A stretch of 64,000 nucleotides of DNA from Corythucha ciliata (lineage: Eukaryota > Arthropoda > Insecta > Hemiptera > Tingidae). The DNA is taken from positions 25,029,253 to 25,093,252 of the forward strand of contig CM075939.1 in NCBI GenBank assembly GCA_038030265.1, in the 5' to 3' direction. Under the pieces are notes generated by a model. It was given only the letters and a program-made list of their open reading frames with translations, made no database searches and was not told where the DNA came from. Made by a program: the position numbers and the translations under genes. This document shows positions 10,634 through 22,599 of the stretch, in pieces (the stretch's first letter is position 1; every line of letters begins with the position of its first letter).

Positions 10634-12768
10634 TTTATGGCCGTTTTCTTGTTGGCAAGATAACTCTCGAAGAAAAGCGGAACGCGCTTTGGCCCAAAAA
10701 TCAGTAGTCATAAGTCATAGGTTCATTTTGAGGTTAAAGTTTCTCTTTCGCTTGCAGTGCGAGATACTAGCTCAGAGGTGTTCGTTTTGGTTGGCCTTGC
10801 GCATGGAAAGCTGTTTTTGTAAGCGTAAAGTTGTACCATACATCGTTTCATTATTTTTTGTACATCTAGACGCGTCAAAATAATAAAAGCCAGTTATGAA
10901 TCGTCAGATGTAACTCTTTCCCGAATAGATTGCAGTGAGCACGCATTTGGTTGGTGCAAAATTCGCTAACAACACTATTCTGATAGCTGGCATTATTTTT
11001 GTTTTGTAACAGGATTGTTTAGGTATACATATTAGCTTTTCAATTACACATTTTCCGCCTTTTTGATTATTCCGAGATTACCGTACGGGCGACTTGCTTT
11101 GATCACCTCACTAGAGCTCAATCTCCGAAACAGTTGAAAACAAAAACGTTTTTTAAGGGTGTTGGCATGACTGAAATGGTTCAAATCGGGCTTGATCCTC
11201 TAAATAAATAATGTAACATCTCAAAATAGCAATTTATGAGAAAAATAATGCCAAAAATCAAGTATAAATATAGCCGGGTCTAATAGACCCAGCGCACGGA
11301 TTTGTGGTGATTTCAAACGTCATGCATACTAGGGCGTAGACAAAGATTGCTGCGGGATATTTTACTCGTGATTTTGAGTATTCCAGAATTTCACTGCCTC
11401 CCTCAATAAATAGTTTTCAACTCGATATACACGTCGTAAAAATACATTTCAAGGTCCTAAAGAAGAGAAAAAGTAATCTGCGTAAGTGCATCCAATTCAA
11501 AATTTTACGATACGATAACACCCAAATTTCAGGTGCTCAACGTTGGCTGCATATTTTTCAGCTCATATTTTTAATTATTTATTTTAATACAGTTTATTTG
11601 TTTTTACTTTGGTTTTAAATGTTTGCCGTTTCGATGCACTCAAGTCAAGAAGTGCTAAGACCCCTATTTTGTCGTGCGACCGTTAATACTTTGGTTAATA
11701 CGCTCTTTTTTGGCGGTTTTTTTCTCTGTATGTGTAGTTCGTATGTCTGCCGAGCGTTCTGCGATCGATTCGCCCCTCAGCGGAAGCCGGTATGAAATTA
11801 TCGACGTAGGATAAAAATCATTAGTCCTGACGCTGACAATTAAAATGGTTTTATTTAGTTTATTTAATTATTGTTTTGGAGAAAAGAGATCAATAATTAT
11901 CAACTCACTAATGGAGTTGTGAGATTGTAATAATGACGGTGAAATTATGCCCCCCTCTGCTTTTAGGAGAATTAATATTCTAGATCGGCTTAAAAAGTGG
12001 GAAACTGGTTGCATTTTCCTATTGTCACTGTTTTGCAATTATTTAAAAAATTTTGAATGTAAGCACAGGCTAATTCACTGGAACGAATTACGGTAGTAAA
12101 TAAGTACGTAACGTGTGCATGTATAGGTGAGATGCAAGCACATAATTATCTCGGTTGATTAAGTTAGTGACTTGATTGTCATCGGTGACCCCATTTTTTA
12201 TATCTTAATTTACGCATTAATTTTTGGTGAGTTTTTCGTCGTTTCTCATTCGAATGAAAGCTTGCACCACTGCGTCCCTGGGTTTATTTTGGAAAAATCA
12301 AATCCTGGTCGTTACTTCCTGGAATTGATATTTTCGAGGTTATACCAGCACAAGTTTTTATTCCTTTGAAAAACGTTTTTATTTTAAGCCAAACGTTAAG
12401 GTCTGCAAGCCCTCACGATCATTGTACATGGTTTCTAGGTACGATGTTTACAATACATTTTAATTGCAGATTATGCTGAGATACGCCCACGTTTTCGGCT
12501 GCGTCCCACAGTGTGGCGTAAATGAGTATAGATCAACAAGTTTCTTATGGACCGAAAGAAGTGGTAAATTCAGTTATCTTTCTAAGCTCACGTTCCTAGA
12601 ACCATCTGGAAATTTGGGCCCTCAGGATCCATTAGAAACTTGTCGATCTATAGTTGGCCCCTGTGCGTACACAGAAGTCCGAGTTTGAACTCAATTTGGC
12701 CATAGTATTTGTTCCTGTGTCTTAGCATGCTGACCAAGAGTTTGTAGGCCGGAGGTGCGACGACGGTT
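10634..12768. other. Intergenic, nothing recognised
   Basis: No gene with domain or splice support. A small hairpin (gggtctaatagaccc) occurs at about 11275. The frame at 12464-12688 begins after a possible acceptor (ttaattgcag) but matches nothing I know. Confidence 0.4.
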
Positions 12769-12769
12769 T

Positions 12770-12967
12770 CATACAGAAAAAAAGAGAGACATTGATTTGT
12801 TATTGGTTCACGGTTCCGGAAGCCTTACCTTTGTTTTTTGAAGGGGTATGGCTTTTAGCTAATTATTTATTGTTTTATGTTATATAATGGTTGAAGATGG
12901 CTGGCAGCAGCTGAAACCGGTCCCGTAATAAAGTAATCTTCACGCGACGTGAACGTCTCTCTTTTTT
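12770..12967 (+). mobile_element. Copy 1 of a ~215-bp dispersed element
   Basis: Nearly identical to 52079-52295 through its body (gttattggttcacggttcc to taataaagtaatctt and a gacgtgaacgtctctctttt tail). This copy lacks about 24 bp of the left inverted repeat that the other copy keeps. The gatggctggcagcagctgaaa section resembles the conserved tail region of some Penelope-like elements, but that is only a resemblance. Confidence 0.7.
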
Positions 12968-13434
12968 CCTGTGTCTTAGGTTTACTTCCCCACTTTCATT
13001 CACGGTTGAAAAATCACAGTTTTTATACGAAATCACGCAAAGTGCATTTCAGGCAAGAGAACGGACACTTGATCTCGAGTAAGGTATCTTATTCACAACA
13101 CCGTCGGGGCTGCACCCGAGCCAAGGGACCCGGGAACAAATTACGAAACCCACGATTTGCATTTTGCACAGGGAAGTGGTTTCATATACCACCTTCGCGC
13201 CACCGATTCAGTTTCTCGGCCATGTTTGTCTTGTTGCGTTGTTACCAGCGGAAGAGGACCGACACAAGTTCTTGAATTTAACGTCCCAGTCGCAGCAACA
13301 CTGCGAGTATGTCGAAAGTTCTTAAGCCCTCGATGCTGTGATCCGACAACCTCCTTCGCTCATTCAGGTCCCAGAACCTGCAAAAAAGCGTACATCAGGG
13401 TACTGGGAAGCGTACGTGCTCAAAAATGACTTAC

Positions 13435-13520
13435 TTGTTTGACTAGCGTGTTCGTCAGCAAAATGTCACGCACGCTTTCAGAATCAAGTGCCACCTTTTC
13501 ATTGAAAAATTCAACCACTT
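13435..13520 (-). CDS. Possible isolated exon of an unrecognised gene
   Basis: On the minus strand a pyrimidine-rich acceptor (ctttctgtctaaag) precedes an open stretch of about 28 codons beginning VVEFFNEKVALDSES. It ends at a textbook donor (CAA|gtaagt, 13434 downward). A strong acceptor (cttttttgcag) lies about 50 bp further on, near 13380, and reading on from it gives a stop after five codons, which could be a terminal exon. The rest of 12968-14430 shows no clear partner exons. I do not recognise the protein; a decayed gene or chance splice-site arrangement is equally possible. Confidence 0.22.
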
Positions 13521-14445
13521 CTTTAGACAGAAAGGTAGTAAAGTACGAAACCCACACGGGAGAGAGGCTGCGACGGTGTCCCTTCTGTCGTGGAGGCGAA
13601 GAAAATGCGCAGGAGCTTCGTGGGCCACCGTTTCCTTGGCGTGTAGGAGAGAAGCTCCTGATTGTGAGCCTAATTGACGCATAGTGTTCAACATTACACA
13701 CCATGGGGGAATCGAACGAGAGAAAGTACCTGGGCAGGAAGACATCCGCGACGACGTGCTAGCATTTTGCTAGCAGAGTTGTTAGCTGTACAAGAGCAGT
13801 TTGCGTCCACGATCTTTGTCTACAGGAACGTTGACCTCATGAAGAGGACCCGACAAATGACTAGTCTGTAGGCAAAGTCGTCCGAATAGGTACATAGTTT
13901 TTCTCGGTCGTTTTGTTCACGCTTCCATGCAAAACACGATTTGACCCACACGTAACACTGCATCGCCCTGCTTGAACGCGTTGCTCAATGCTCCTGTCCT
14001 CGCCGATGAAATCGATGATACTGGCAAAAAATGTCATGATGATGAAAATGAATGGTGAACACAAAAACACAATAGTTAAAAGAAGTTATGTACCAAGCCA
14101 ATTCACAGTATTCCTAATGGATTACCTACCTCTCGATTGGCGTGACAGGATTCTCAATTATTAACGAACGAATAACATAATTACAACACCGTCGCAGGCC
14201 TAAAATGTCATTAGAATAAAGGGAGCTTAGCACAACACCACAACAGCATGATTCAACTGATAAAATGTGAAAATAGCGGTATGGTGTGGTGGTGGGTTTC
14301 TAAGAGTGACAGTCTCGTGAGGAGGGGGTCTGGGGAACTTGCGTTTGGTCCACTCATTCAAATGGCAACTTTACCAAACCCGACCACCTTCCACGGATGG
14401 CTTACAGAAGTCGAAGTTAGCCATCCAAAGTCGTTGCTGACCTCA

Positions 14446-14741
14446 GAGTAAAAATCTGAAAAAGTTGAACTAGCTGATAACAAGTCGACCAACATTACAG
14501 TCGACCTAGATTACAGTTGTCCCTGATTACAGTCGACCAGTGATAAGGTCGACCAACATTACGCACTCCCCCCAACCATTCTTATTAAACTGATAAGAAC
14601 GGACATGGCGCCGTATGCGTCTACTCGTCTTTAAAGGTTCCCTACCTTAACTTAAGTTGTGCAAAGATCATACGGTTTATTAAAATGCATCACCTGTTTC
14701 CGAAGCACTTTAAGGCGGTCTTAAGTTGAGGAAGGTCTCTG
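14446..14741. repeat. Composite repeat, partner of 3064-3380
   Basis: Block B lies inverted at 14446-14522 with extra tandem GTCGACCAACATTAC motifs up to about 14565. Block A lies in direct orientation at 14645-14741. A 30-bp segment (ggcggtcttaagttgagg...) at its end is repeated beyond the adjacent MITE at 14945. Confidence 0.6.
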
Positions 14742-14744
14742 TAA

Positions 14745-14941
14745 GGCTAGGGTTACTATGCATGCGATTTCTGACAAAAATGTGTTCTGACGAGCTCTGA
14801 CGAATTCACTTAAAAAAACAAACGTCTTCTTTTCAATAAAAGTGGTTTCCATAAGAGAGAAATCCTCGTCAGAATACGTAAGGGGGACAAACTCGTCAGA
14901 ACAAATTTTCGTTAGAAATCACATGCATAGTGACGGAAGCC
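14745..14941. mobile_element. Harbinger-like MITE with TAA target duplication
   Basis: Terminal inverted repeats of about 49 bp (left end GGCTAGGGTTACTATGCATG, right complement GGCTTCCGTCACTATGCATG) are flanked by TAA on both sides (14742-14744, 14942-14944). A 3-bp TWA duplication is typical of PIF/Harbinger transposons. It sits between two copies of a ~30-bp direct repeat. Confidence 0.75.
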
Positions 14942-15244
14942 TAAGGCGGGCTTAAGTTAAGGAAGGTCTCTGAACACGGCCATTAGAGTAGGAGGGAGAA
15001 GTACACGTGTTCAACTAGACTTCTCTTTCATGTTATCAGATTTGGAGAAGGGGCCCCTCATAAACCGCAGATCTGGAGGATTGACATCTTGGATCTGTGG
15101 ATTAGCGCATAAATTAACATACAAATTCCTAAGGCCCGCGGTCGACCACATGCAAGCGGTCCCGCTAAGTTGAGCTTTAGAGCTTAAACCCCAATCAGAA
15201 ATTAGTACATATTTTGAATACAAAATCGTTTTAACCCTTAGCAT

Positions 15245-16440
15245 CGCCTAAACGGAGATTGTCGACCTAACCCTAAATGATTAAAATTTTTTAAAAAAAA
15301 CTCTGCGAATCATCGAACAATGCCTTATTATTTCGACTGTTCATGGGTTTATTATTCATGGGTGTAGTCAAAGCCGGCTTGAAATTACATGAAAATCGAC
15401 ACCCCACACCCCTATGATCCCAAAATCCTTTGAAAATACCCATTTTGGGCCCGCTTTTGGCCCATAAAACCCCAGGGAGTTACTTGATCAAACTGATCAG
15501 ATGTTAGGACCAACTAGACACGAAATGGAGTCTACGTGCAAAAGAACGAGTTTTTTCGAGCAATCCTAGGGCAAGATATGGCGTGGCGGACGGACTTTTT
15601 TTTATTTCAGATTTGAATTCTACGCACTTCGAAACGTATAACTACAAATTTTGAGGGGGGGTCCAAAAAATTTATTTGCGTTACGATTACAAAGACTTAT
15701 TATTGAGGAATAATAAGTCAAAAACAGTCAATTGTAAACAGAAGAACTTGAATGGCAAATAAGTAAGCACACCTCAGTCAATCTAAGAATTCAAGATGTA
15801 ATTAGTCCACAGATCAGCCCTTTTCTCGTCAGTTTTTCAGCCTCGAGTTGGAAAAGAGATGTGACTTTCCTATTTGTGATGCTTTGCACCCACTCCCACC
15901 CCTTTTCACGACGAAAAAACTGATACTTTCAGCCCGTAGCGTGTAGATCTGCAGATTAAAATAAATCTGCAGAGCCCAGGCGCTGATCCAGAAATGTGTC
16001 TAAGGGGGGGGGGGCGCACTTCTCAAACTATTTGAATAATTTTGTTGGCAGCCAAGTTCGACTGGCAATGACTGCAGTTCCCTTCCAACAGTTCAGAATT
16101 TGATTCGTTGCTCATTGGACTTGATGGGCCGCGGGTGATGACGAGGCATCCCTTCCTTGGTTTCCTTTTAGTTTTCGTGCAAATCCTGTATTTTAATTTT
16201 TGTCGCACCTACCCTTTCTTTAATTTCTGAAACCTGGAGAGTAGAGAACAAAATAAATAAAACTAAACGTTAGGCCATTAATTCAAGTTTACTAGTCCAA
16301 GCTTAAATGATAGCTCAGAACAGATTGGGCATGTCCAGCGAATGGTTGTGCTTTCACTGAACGGTAAAGCGGAATTGACAGCTGAAAGTTTATGGCGCAA
16401 AAGAGCCTTTCTCTTAACCATCGGCATAAGGGCTAAATAA
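15245..16440. other. Intergenic, nothing recognised
   Basis: AT-rich sequence with short spurious frames and a poly-G run near 16006. No gene, RNA or clear repeat seen. Confidence 0.4.
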
Positions 16441-16650
16441 TGTAATTAATAAATTAATTAGACTGATATTATCCGGACGACGATGGAAGGGCATAGCCCA
16501 ACACGACTCGAGTTTCGAGAAAAAATGGCTCCCCGGCGGGATTTGAACCCACAACCTCTGGAGCCATTTTTTCTCGAAATTCGAGTCGTGTTGGGCTATG
16601 CCCTTCCATCGTCGTCCGGATAATATCAGTCTAATTAAATTATTAATTAA
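16441..16650. mobile_element. Near-perfect palindrome enclosing a tRNA 3' half
   Basis: Two ~91-bp arms (16441-16532 and 16560-16650) are almost perfect inverse copies. The 27-bp centre plus the first arm bases, read on the minus strand, give the T arm and acceptor side of a tRNA (gtgggttcaaatcccgc then cggggagcc), including a B-box-like GGTTCAAATCC. The sequence after it, attttttctcgaa-ctcgag, matches what follows the tRNA-like unit at 60761-60833. Likely a tRNA-derived SINE remnant caught in an inverted duplication. Confidence 0.7.
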
Positions 16651-17880
16651 AATACCGGCGACAGATTTATTCATTATATCCATTCAACAACAGCTAAATA
16701 ATGTGTTTTTGCAGTCTTTAAGGAGTTTAAAATTGTCTTCAGGCTGAACTATTGCCAAACATGAAGGAAAAGGGATTAGCGAATGAGACCTTGATACAGA
16801 GGAGGTAGGCTTTCAAAAGAATTACATTTTGGCAACGTAGTGAATTAAGTATCCTATAGAATGTACCTAATGGACAGTTCGTATTCATTATCTCTTTTTG
16901 TTGTCTCATAATGTTGCTTATGAGAATCATTATAAAATTTTATAAATGTACGGTCTCGTCAAGGAGCATCAAAGAAGGGGAAGTGGTGTTAAGCACCAAA
17001 TATTCTATACGACCAAATATAGGACGCCAAGGCGTGGGCTGCCGTTGAATTAGGGGGTGGGCAGCTTCTCTACGAACATCGTACACCCAATATTTAGCTT
17101 TAGAAAAGACAATTAAACTTCAGAAATTGCTCCCAAAAGTTCAGAATCGAGCAATAGCTTGACATTTTCCGGGAAATATTTTGAGTGAGGGGGGGGGGAG
17201 CGAATGTCATTCCAGGGGTCTAATTACAAGTTGCCGATTTAAATCCCGTGGAGACAAAGTGCCAAGTTCAGTGATGAAAATGTCATTTTCTTATTGGGCA
17301 AGAATTGACAGTTTTTATACATTGGAAGGCTACACCGATCGTTTAACCGGCAAAAGTGGAAGTTCTTCGTGGAATATTGCCCTTTTTATGTGAGCACAGT
17401 CTGTTTCAGGGGTGAAATTCACTTTCTTTGCCGAATTGGGTTAACTCGTGAAATTGCGTTTTTTAATGCGCTAATTTTACTCAAAAAATCATCCACTTTG
17501 ATAAAAAGTTCCATAATCCGGCTTGTTTTAGCTTATTTAATTCAAAAAAGCATTTGAGTCCAAAAAGCCTCTAATGAAAATTTCATCTAGAAACCTTTTA
17601 TTATAACTGCCTATTTTCGAGTTACTTGGGAAAAATTATCCTCCTATAGAGGATATTTATTTTACCGGAGAAAATATTATAGGAAAATTACATTTTTGGT
17701 TAAGGATAGTTTGGGGCTGAACAACCCTTTTTAACCGGAAATTCGCGACGATATTTGAAAAATTATTGCGTTTTTCAATTGCACAAAATTCTGGATGGGA
17801 TGGGGGGGATTTTCCGCCTTCCTATCAAGCCCTATGAGAAGATTTGGACCAATGAACCGGAAAATTAGACTCACAGTCTG
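16651..17880. other. Intergenic; diverged repeat near 17255-17385
   Basis: No gene. The segment 17290-17385 (agaattgacag ... ggaaggctacaccgatcg ... ttcgtggaa) is a diverged relative of 51990-52070, so at least part is old repeat. Confidence 0.4.
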
Positions 17881-17889
17881 ATTAAAACC

Positions 17890-19345
17890 AATCATGAGCG
17901 TTACACTTTCAAAAACAAAATGTCGTCATTTTGACTCTTCCACACGACAACATCATGGATTTTCGCTCATACAAAACCAAATTTGGTGGATTCGTCTCGT
18001 TCAAATCCCAATCCCGGCTTCTTCTCATTCAAAAACCAAATTTCGTGGGTTTTACTCTTTCAAAAACCAATTTTTCGGGCTTTCACTTTTTATTCAGAAT
18101 CCAATTTAGTAGAATTGGCGCCTTTAAAACACCACTTGGGGAATTTTCGCCTATTGAAAAACCAAATTTTGAGGCTTTTGCTCTTTTGATAAACGCAGGT
18201 TATAATCGCAGGTTGGGTTAATTAAAAAACTAATTTCGAAAAAAAACGAACAAGAAAAAACAATTTCGTAATTTTGGCTTTTCAAATTGCAGTTTTGCTG
18301 GAGATTTTCACTCTCCCATAAACAAGCGTTTCAAGTTTGGGACCTTGGAAACAAAATTTCACTAATTTTAGTTATATCGTACACCAATTTTCCTGATTTT
18401 CTCGCTTTCAAATCCCAAATTACGTGGGGTTTGCTCTTTGATAGAACAAGTTTACGCTGGGCTGTCATTCCGCCTGACTCAGCGTCCGGTTTCCTTCTTC
18501 GCCAACCCCCCCCCCCCTAACCCCAATACTATCCAAACCGACAGGCCAACAAAGCTTCAAGTACGAAATTCGTGATTTAGGCTTTTTCAATCCACAATTT
18601 CCCTGTCAATTTTTTATAACCAACATTCAATGTTTCAAATTTGGCCTAATTGTTATTTAGAACCCCAATTTCACTGTTTTTACGCGTTTAAAACCAAAAT
18701 TTCGTGTTTTTAATTCCTCTTGGAAATCAGTTTTGCAGGAAAATGAATTTGGCTCTTTAAAAATCCAAATTTCCGAATTTGGCTTATTCCAAACCTAAAT
18801 TTCGTCAATATGGGTCTTATAAATCCCAAATTTTTCCAATTTATTTCCTTTCAAACCCTAATTTCATGGATTTGGCTCATTTCAACCACAATTTCACAGA
18901 TGTTGGTTATTTTAAGGTCGCACGGCTTTCATCTAACCTCGAAAAAACAAATTTCGTGATTTTGTCAGCTTAGACCCAAATTTGACCGAGGATTTTCGCT
19001 CTCTCATAACCAATATAGCTGATTTTGCTTCTTCAACAAAACCCAATTTCATGAATATTTTTGCTATTTCAATAATAGCAAATTCCTAATAATTCCGCGT
19101 ATTTTTTAAAAACAAATTTCGTGTCCTTAGCTTTTTTAAAAATCAATTTTCCTCGTTCGGAAAACAAATCTAGCTCTTACGAAAATCAATCTCATGGATT
19201 TGGGTCGATCAATCACAAAATTTTGGCCCATGTTCGCGGTCTTTCGCTCTTTCAAAACCCATTCGCGGATTCGGCTCATTCAACAACCATAATTTCATAC
19301 TTTTGGCTCTTTCAAACCTAATTTTCGTGGTTTTCGTTCTTTCAA
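17890..19345 (+). repeat. Degenerate ~31-bp minisatellite, long array
   Basis: Variants of TTCAAAAACCAAATTTCGTGG followed by a TTTTGGCTC-like tail recur about every 31 bp (for example at 18030 and 18061) for roughly 1.4 kb. Units are heavily mutated with indels. Open frames at 17894-18221 and later are by-products of the array. Related stretches occur at about 33250-33520, 37260-37545 and 39898-40490. Confidence 0.75.
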
Positions 19346-19429
19346 AAAACATACCTGAAACGCTAAAGTGGTCGTTTGGGTCGACCTGCTGTAACATCAA
19401 ACTATCAACGATTAGTCGCTGTTCTTGTA

Positions 19430-19970
19430 TTTAGGCGCCCTACTTTCCGTCGAAAGCGTCCTACTATTGTCCCACTTGTCGTACCAGGCGTCCTCGGAAA
19501 CCACTTTTACATCTGGTCACCCTAACAATAAGTAGAGAGCGAAAAGTAGTAAAAAAAAGAGGACGGTTTTGACCTATCCCCGGGCACCTTAAAAATGAGC
19601 CCGGACGCTCTAAAAAGTCGGATATGTCCGGGAAAAGTAGGTCGTCTGGTCACCCTAGCTATTACTGTTCTAGGATCCCCACACCTGGCGCTCGACCTGG
19701 CCTACCGAGTAATGGAGGCGACCCGGCTCACGAGAACCGTGTGGGCTAAATGGAACTGAAGACGTTGGCGCGGCAAGGCACCGCAGTTCGATTAAAGATG
19801 AACGTGAAAGATGTTGAGGTTTAGACCCATCATACATTACAAGTTGGGACCGAAAAGAATGAAAATTTTGACCTTACTCCGAGCACCTGAAAAATGAGCT
19901 CGGACGTTCGAACTCAAAAAGTAGGACAAGTCCGTCGGGGAAAGTTGGGCGTCTGATCACCCTAAAATTG
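19430..19970 (+). repeat. Direct repeats ending in GGTCACCCTA
   Basis: 19563-19665 and 19868-19970 are diverged direct copies (gagcccggacg / gagctcggacg, ggaaaagtaggtcgtctgg / ggaaagttgggcgtctga, then tcaccctaa). A related third copy is at 19430-19525, and 57083-57160 resembles it. CAGGGTGACCAGA-type ends are common in non-autonomous DNA elements. Confidence 0.55.
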
Positions 19971-19975
19971 GGACT

Positions 19976-20920
19976 AATAGTACCAGTAGTTCTGGTGCTA
20001 GAACAATGAAACTTGTTGCATTTTCAAATGTCTGGCCCGCAGACTTTTTTCCCTGGTCAGCAGACTTCGAGTACGGGGCCTCGAAGTACCAGTAGTTTTG
20101 GTGCTAGAGGCTGAGGCTAGTGCAGTATGAAACTTCGAGGATCTCGGATGATGGTCTTGGTATGAAAAGTACATATTTGCTGCATTTAGGTTCGATTGGT
20201 GCATTTTAAGTAGCCAACCCGCACACCTTTTTTTGGCCTGCAAAGCACTTGAAGGCCTAGTGCGCAAAGTATTAAATTGAAATCAAAACTCGAATTTTAA
20301 ACCTTCAGGAACGACGATCCAACAGTTCGTTTCGCATGCCACCCGTTCACTCTCTTGACTCGGGTCATTGTCCTGCAGCATTCAACCCCATGAAATCGCG
20401 CGAGGAAAACAAGGACACAGACACAACCACGAGTTTTATCGGCGCTTGAACGCGTGAAATTACTTCTCGAAACAGTGAAACAGTCATAAAACTCACTTTG
20501 AAATTAACAAAATTTTCTGGACTTCGGATGGCGAAGCTTTGACAGATAACTCTCAAAATAAGCACGGAGGAACAAAATGGAAAATGGACGATCTGCTTTG
20601 CTGGATAGGTTCTGTGGAAACAGCTGTGTGAGTGAATTTGTGATATGGGCATTGGGGAGGGGGCGCTTCTTCCGTGAAGTTGTGATACCCCCACTCATCA
20701 TTTGATTGATCATTCTCTCTCTTGTCAAGTGGTCAGCATGGGGACGTGATTTTCTTTCTTGTTTGCTCTAGCTCATTCGCGCACATTTTCTTATCTACAG
20801 GATTCACTGCACTGACAAGGCCCAACGGCATGAATTCTGTTCAAATCGTAAGTATAATTTATGCTATTTCATAATTATGCTATTATCGCGCAAAAATCCT
20901 CCGCATTGGGTTTGTCTCGA
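19976..20920. other. Intergenic with small local duplications
   Basis: The motif agtaccagtagttctggtgc at 19979 is repeated at 20086. A 47-bp segment at 20801-20847 sits between a strong acceptor (ttcttatctacag) and a strong donor (gtaagt) and could be a lone exon, but no partner exons were found. Confidence 0.35.
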
Positions 20921-21337
20921 AATCTCTCCTGAGCCTGAGAAGAGGTGTCCCCTGGCCCTGTCCGATGGGCGAAAGATGAGGAACTTTCTTGAGTTTCTTG
21001 CAACATGCTGGCCTGACCTTTATTCAGCGATTTCATAATTCCGGAGGCTCTAACAAGTGTCCGATACCGGAATTTAACACCTTGACTGTAGTGTATTATT
21101 AGTGTCCTCGATACGGGAATCGGATGCCGGTGTATCTTTAGTGTGAAAACGGTATTACAGCAACAGTCTTTTGTGATGCAGTCCCTTGTGGATCAATCCT
21201 TTTGTGGTCAAAGCTTTTTGTGGTTAGAGCCTCATTGTCGTTCGATCTTTTCGTGGTTCAAGCATTTTTTTCCGGGGTTTCCTAATTTGCGGGTCCCCCT
21301 AAAATGTTGACTCAGACCATTCAAACTGAAAACTATG

Positions 21338-21958
21338 TTGACCGGGGTACGACCGAGCCCAAAAATGGTACCCGTACTTCACGCACCAGTTCCAACTACA
21401 AACCGGAAGCATTTGACGCTGCGATCAGTATTTCCCCCACTCCTCACCGAGAGACAAATTGTTGACCAGCTGTATCCCTTGTTGACCGGGGTCCGACCAA
21501 GTCCAAAAGTCGTACGCGTACTCCTCACGCTAGTACAAAGTACAAACCAGAATCATTTGACGCTGCGACAAGTATTTCCTCCCCTCCTCACCGAGAGCCA
21601 AATTGTTGACCAGCTGTATCCCTTGTTGACCGGGGTACGACCAAGTCCAAAAGTGATACGCGTACACCTCACGCTAGTACAGACTACAAACCGGAAGCAT
21701 TAGACGCTACGACAAATATTTCCCCCACTCCTCACCGAGAGCCAAATTGTTGCCCAGCTGTATCCCTTGTTGACCGGGGTCCGACCAAGTCCAAAAGTGG
21801 TACGCGTACTCCTCACGCTAGTACAAACTACAAACCAGAAGCATTTGACGCTATACGACAAGTATTTCTCCCACTCCTCACCGAGAGCCAAATTGATGAC
21901 CAGCTGTATCCCTTGTTGACCGGGGTCCGACCAAGTCCAAAAGTGGTACGCGTACTCC
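21338..21958 (+). repeat. 144-bp tandem array (left arm, copy 1)
   Basis: Units start GTTGACCGGGGT at 21338, 21481, 21625, 21769 and 21915, giving four full units and one partial. Each unit is 48 codons long and lacks stops in one frame of each strand, which creates long but probably meaningless open frames. Confidence 0.88.
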
Positions 21959-22450
21959 GATAATGTAGTGGAGAAGTTGTTTTTTATTTAATTTTTACCC
22001 GTTTAGCCCTTTCGGTCGTTAGGTGTTTGGTAAATAAAAAAACAATCCTAATGTTGCTTAACTATGAGCAAATTACACAGGAATAAATAAATACTAAAGC
22101 AGATGTCCGTGTAATACTGCAAAATGGAAGATAACGATTTTTACCTTGTTGGAATTCTCGTCAACTGAAAGTGCTGAAAGAACTTGACACGCGGGGCTCA
22201 TGAATTAATCCAAATAAGTACTGTCAAGGAACAATGTCACTTGTTAAAAAACCAGAATGCAAAAAAAGAACGAAAATTGTATTCCGAGTCTGAGCCGCGA
22301 GCTCCGTGACGGGTAAAAACTGCTTAATCCACAAAAAACCACCAGTTCTCTCAAAGAGGGGGTTCCTTCACAGAGCTTCTTGGAATAAGAATTCTGGCTA
22401 TAGGCAGCCATTTTTGCCGCCAGAATTCCAGCGTTTGAGCTCTAGTGTTA

Positions 22451-22599
22451 AGCTCGGTGCACACGATGCATTTTTTGAAGCATGATGATGATGGCCTGCC
22501 TGTTCTAAAAAAACAACCGGTCACTATACCGGGGATCATATGTTTTTTTTCACCATGCATGTAAACATGCTTCGAAAAATGCATCGTGTGCACCGAGCT
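22451..22599. mobile_element. Harbinger-like MITE inside foldback interior (copy 1)
   Basis: AGCTCGGTGCACACGATGCA at the left is the inverse of the right end. TTA lies on both sides (22448-22450 and 22600-22602), a TWA-type duplication. Being present in both duplicated copies, it inserted before the duplication. Confidence 0.75.

Noticed and set aside
12464..12688. Frame after a possible acceptor (ttaattgcag)
   Set aside because: No family resemblance and no consistent downstream exon.
20801..20847. 47-bp mini-exon with strong acceptor and donor
   Set aside because: No neighbouring exons in phase and no recognisable peptide; kept only as a remark in the intergenic entry.
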